64,000 bases of DNA, from contig NC_048536.1 of assembly GCF_902806685.2 (NCBI RefSeq), positions 1,984,001-2,048,000 of the forward strand. The letters are read 5' to 3'. Position numbers and translations under genes: made by a program. Under the pieces are notes generated by a model. The model did no database searches and was not told the DNA's origin. It was given only the letters and a program-made list of their open reading frames with translations. Positions 62,346 to 64,000 of the stretch are shown here, piece after piece. Within the stretch, counting starts at the first letter, position 1, and each line of letters opens with the position of its first letter. The DNA is from Maniola hyperantus (lineage: Eukaryota > Arthropoda > Insecta > Lepidoptera > Nymphalidae).

Positions 62346-63204
62346 TCTTAATTCCTTTTTAAATTTATTTATTATTTATTTATTATTTAATTAGAACGGC
62401 CATAAAGCCCAATTACACTAATTAAAAGCTACCATAAAAAACAAAAAGGAACGTATTTTCACGGACTTGCATCGGATGAGTGCGTAACCGCCGTAAAGGT
62501 CTTCAAATAATGCCACACTTTTCATGACATTCCTTTAAAAAGTTTTAGAAACCTCACTAGTTTAGGTTAGAATTTTTGTACAACTTAATGAGCACAATGT
62601 TATCCTTAGAAAATGCCACTTATTTTTAGAGAAGGCATCTATTGTATAATAGACAAAATCGTTCAGACAACAAACAGTAAATAAAATAATCAAAAAGCAG
62701 TGGACTTAAGCTCACGATTATTTACAATACGAGCGTAAATAATAGCGTAATTCAGCGTGAAAAAGTTTTTGTTTGCAAGTGAATTCTCACTTTCCCTTTA
62801 ACGGACACCTGGTATTCAGACTTGAGCTTAATTATTCGCCAGACGTCTCCTACCATGTGTTCTCGAAAACTAAAATTAAAATTCTCAGAATGGTTTTGTT
62901 AGTAAATTACTAAACTTAGGAAATGAAAATAACGTCGCTCGATAGGTAGTTACAGTGGAGCATCAGTCATTCTAAATAGGCGGAGCGATAGATATTTCGA
63001 AACAATTCTTGATAAACCTCGTTATTTACTCTCTTTATATTCCTATTTAAGATTATTAATTTATTATCTGACCACAAAGTTTTTAAAAAAAAAAGGAATA
63101 ATTTAGAACCCAATTTAGTTTCAATACAATATCATAGCGCATAATAGCGGCCTAATTTTAGATGTTGGTATATGATAAGATGACATTGACAATGTGTTAT
63201 AACA
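62346..63204. other. Unassigned AT-rich DNA
   Basis: No gene or named repeat is seen. Confidence 0.4.
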
Positions 63205-63291
63205 AACCTCCCAGAAAACAGACAGACAGACAGGCAGCAAAGTGATTCTATAAGGGTTCCGTTTTTCTTTTTGAGGCACGGAACCCTATAA
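63205..63291 (+). repeat. Family P 3' end only
   Basis: ACAGACAGACAGACAGGCAG, then TAAGGGTTCCGTTTTTCTTT and GGCACGGAACCCTATAAA. Confidence 0.7.
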
Positions 63292-63342
63292 ATAAAGATA
63301 AAAACCAATTTGAGTTTTCTGAACCTTGGGTTCTTTTTTGAC

Positions 63343-63800
63343 ACTTTAAAATTTATACTTACTTCGGCACTAGTGCTGTAGCTACAGATTAGTGAAAGAA
63401 GTCGAAAGTAACTCGATCATAAACTCGAAATGAAAATCCGCAACAATGGTAGGAGTTAACACCTTAAGCATGAGCAGACAGTGAATGACCGATTGCAACA
63501 ACCTCGAGCGATATCTTTACACCGAGCGACAACAGGCTTTCATAGTACACAGTCTTAAGTAAAACTTAAGGCTTTAAAATCTATACTTACTACGGCACTA
63601 GTTCTATAGCTACAGATTAGTGAAAGAAAGTCGAAAGGAGCTCGATCATAACTCGAAATGAAAATCCGCAACAATGGTAGGAGTTAACACCTTAAGCATG
63701 AGCAGACAGTGAATGACCGATTGCAACAACCTCGAGCGATATCTTTACACCGAGCGACAACAGGCTTTCATAGTACACAGCCTTAAGAAAAACTTAAGGT
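63343..63800. repeat. 228-bp tandem duplication
   Basis: Units 63343-63570 and 63571-63800. The stretch from ACTCGAAATGAAAATCCGCA to TTTCATAGTACACAG is essentially identical, whereas the first 60 bp differ at several sites. No open frame. Confidence 0.9.
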
Positions 63801-63860
63801 AGCTCTTCACGGGCCTCGGCCGTGAAAAAGAGCAAATCTGTGCTGTATAACTTGTAATTT

Positions 63861-64000
63861 AAAAAAAAGCCAAGTGCGAGTCAGACACGCGTACCGAGGG
63901 TTCCGTACTACAGTCGTATTTTTTCGACATTTTGCACAATAAATCAAAAACTAATAGGTATGCATAAAAATAAATAAAAATCTGTTTTAGAATGTACAGG
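63861..64000 (+). mobile_element. Family P, cut by the window end
   Basis: AAAAAAAAGCCAAGTGCGAG, GGGTTCCGTACTACAGTCG, TCTGTTTTAGAATGTACAGG, running off the end at 64000. Confidence 0.8.

Overview
The window looks like accessory, repeat-dominated nuclear DNA from a moth or butterfly (Lepidoptera). It is AT-rich, has almost no long open frames, and carries dense copies of dispersed repeats typical of lepidopteran genomes: non-autonomous Helitron-like elements with 5'-TC and 3'-CTAG ends, a family ending in a GGGTTCCGT/ACGGAACCC hairpin, tRNA-headed SINEs, RTE, CR1/Jockey-type and Zenon-like LINE 3' ends, Penelope-type fragments, and many inverted-repeat MITEs. There is no bacterial or organellar signal, no rRNA, no intact tRNA gene and no CRISPR array.

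Only three coding units are convincing. (1) ORF1 (8324-9076) and ORF2 (4549-7503), both minus strand, belong to one full-length non-LTR retrotransposon of about 5.2 kb (about 4159-9343). It is flanked by a 13-bp target duplication and sits inside an older Helitron-like copy; ORF2 is an uninterrupted 984-residue endonuclease/reverse transcriptase. (2) A short minus-strand segment at 1544-1635 reads as a first coding exon: ATG, a hydrophobic signal peptide, then a GTAAGA donor. It is the best host-gene candidate, and the rest of that gene would lie beyond base 1. (3) At about 34.5-35.2 kb a chain of good splice sites with 82-83 nt introns suggests a spliced, perhaps mostly non-coding, plus-strand transcript.

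Layout: 0-2.1 kb, RTE remnant and the candidate first exon with a duplicated 5' flank; 2.1-4.2 kb, MITEs; 4.2-9.4 kb, intact LINE; 9.4-24 kb, Helitron-like, SINE and LINE fragments, MITEs, and a nested pair that acts as an occupied/empty-site comparison (20.1 kb against 23.4 kb); 21.5 and 24.4 kb, Penelope-type fragments with hammerhead-ribozyme-like cores; 24.7-26.7 kb, quiet AT-rich DNA; 28.5 kb, a 33-bp minisatellite; 29-34 kb, hairpin MITEs, three with TTA-type target duplications; 34-40 kb, the splice-site chain and SINE/LINE remnants; 40-51 kb, Helitron-like and SINE clusters with two hAT-type MITEs showing target duplications; 51-64 kb, low-complexity DNA with several local duplications (54.3-55.7, 56.6-57.7, 61.2-61.6, 63.3-63.8 kb).

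The elements form nested insertions rather than a pathway. The clearest mechanistic content is in how the transposons are built: Helitron-like head-to-tail junctions with no intervening base, a terminal-hairpin family whose ends are resolved by an internal empty site, and ribozyme-like motifs.
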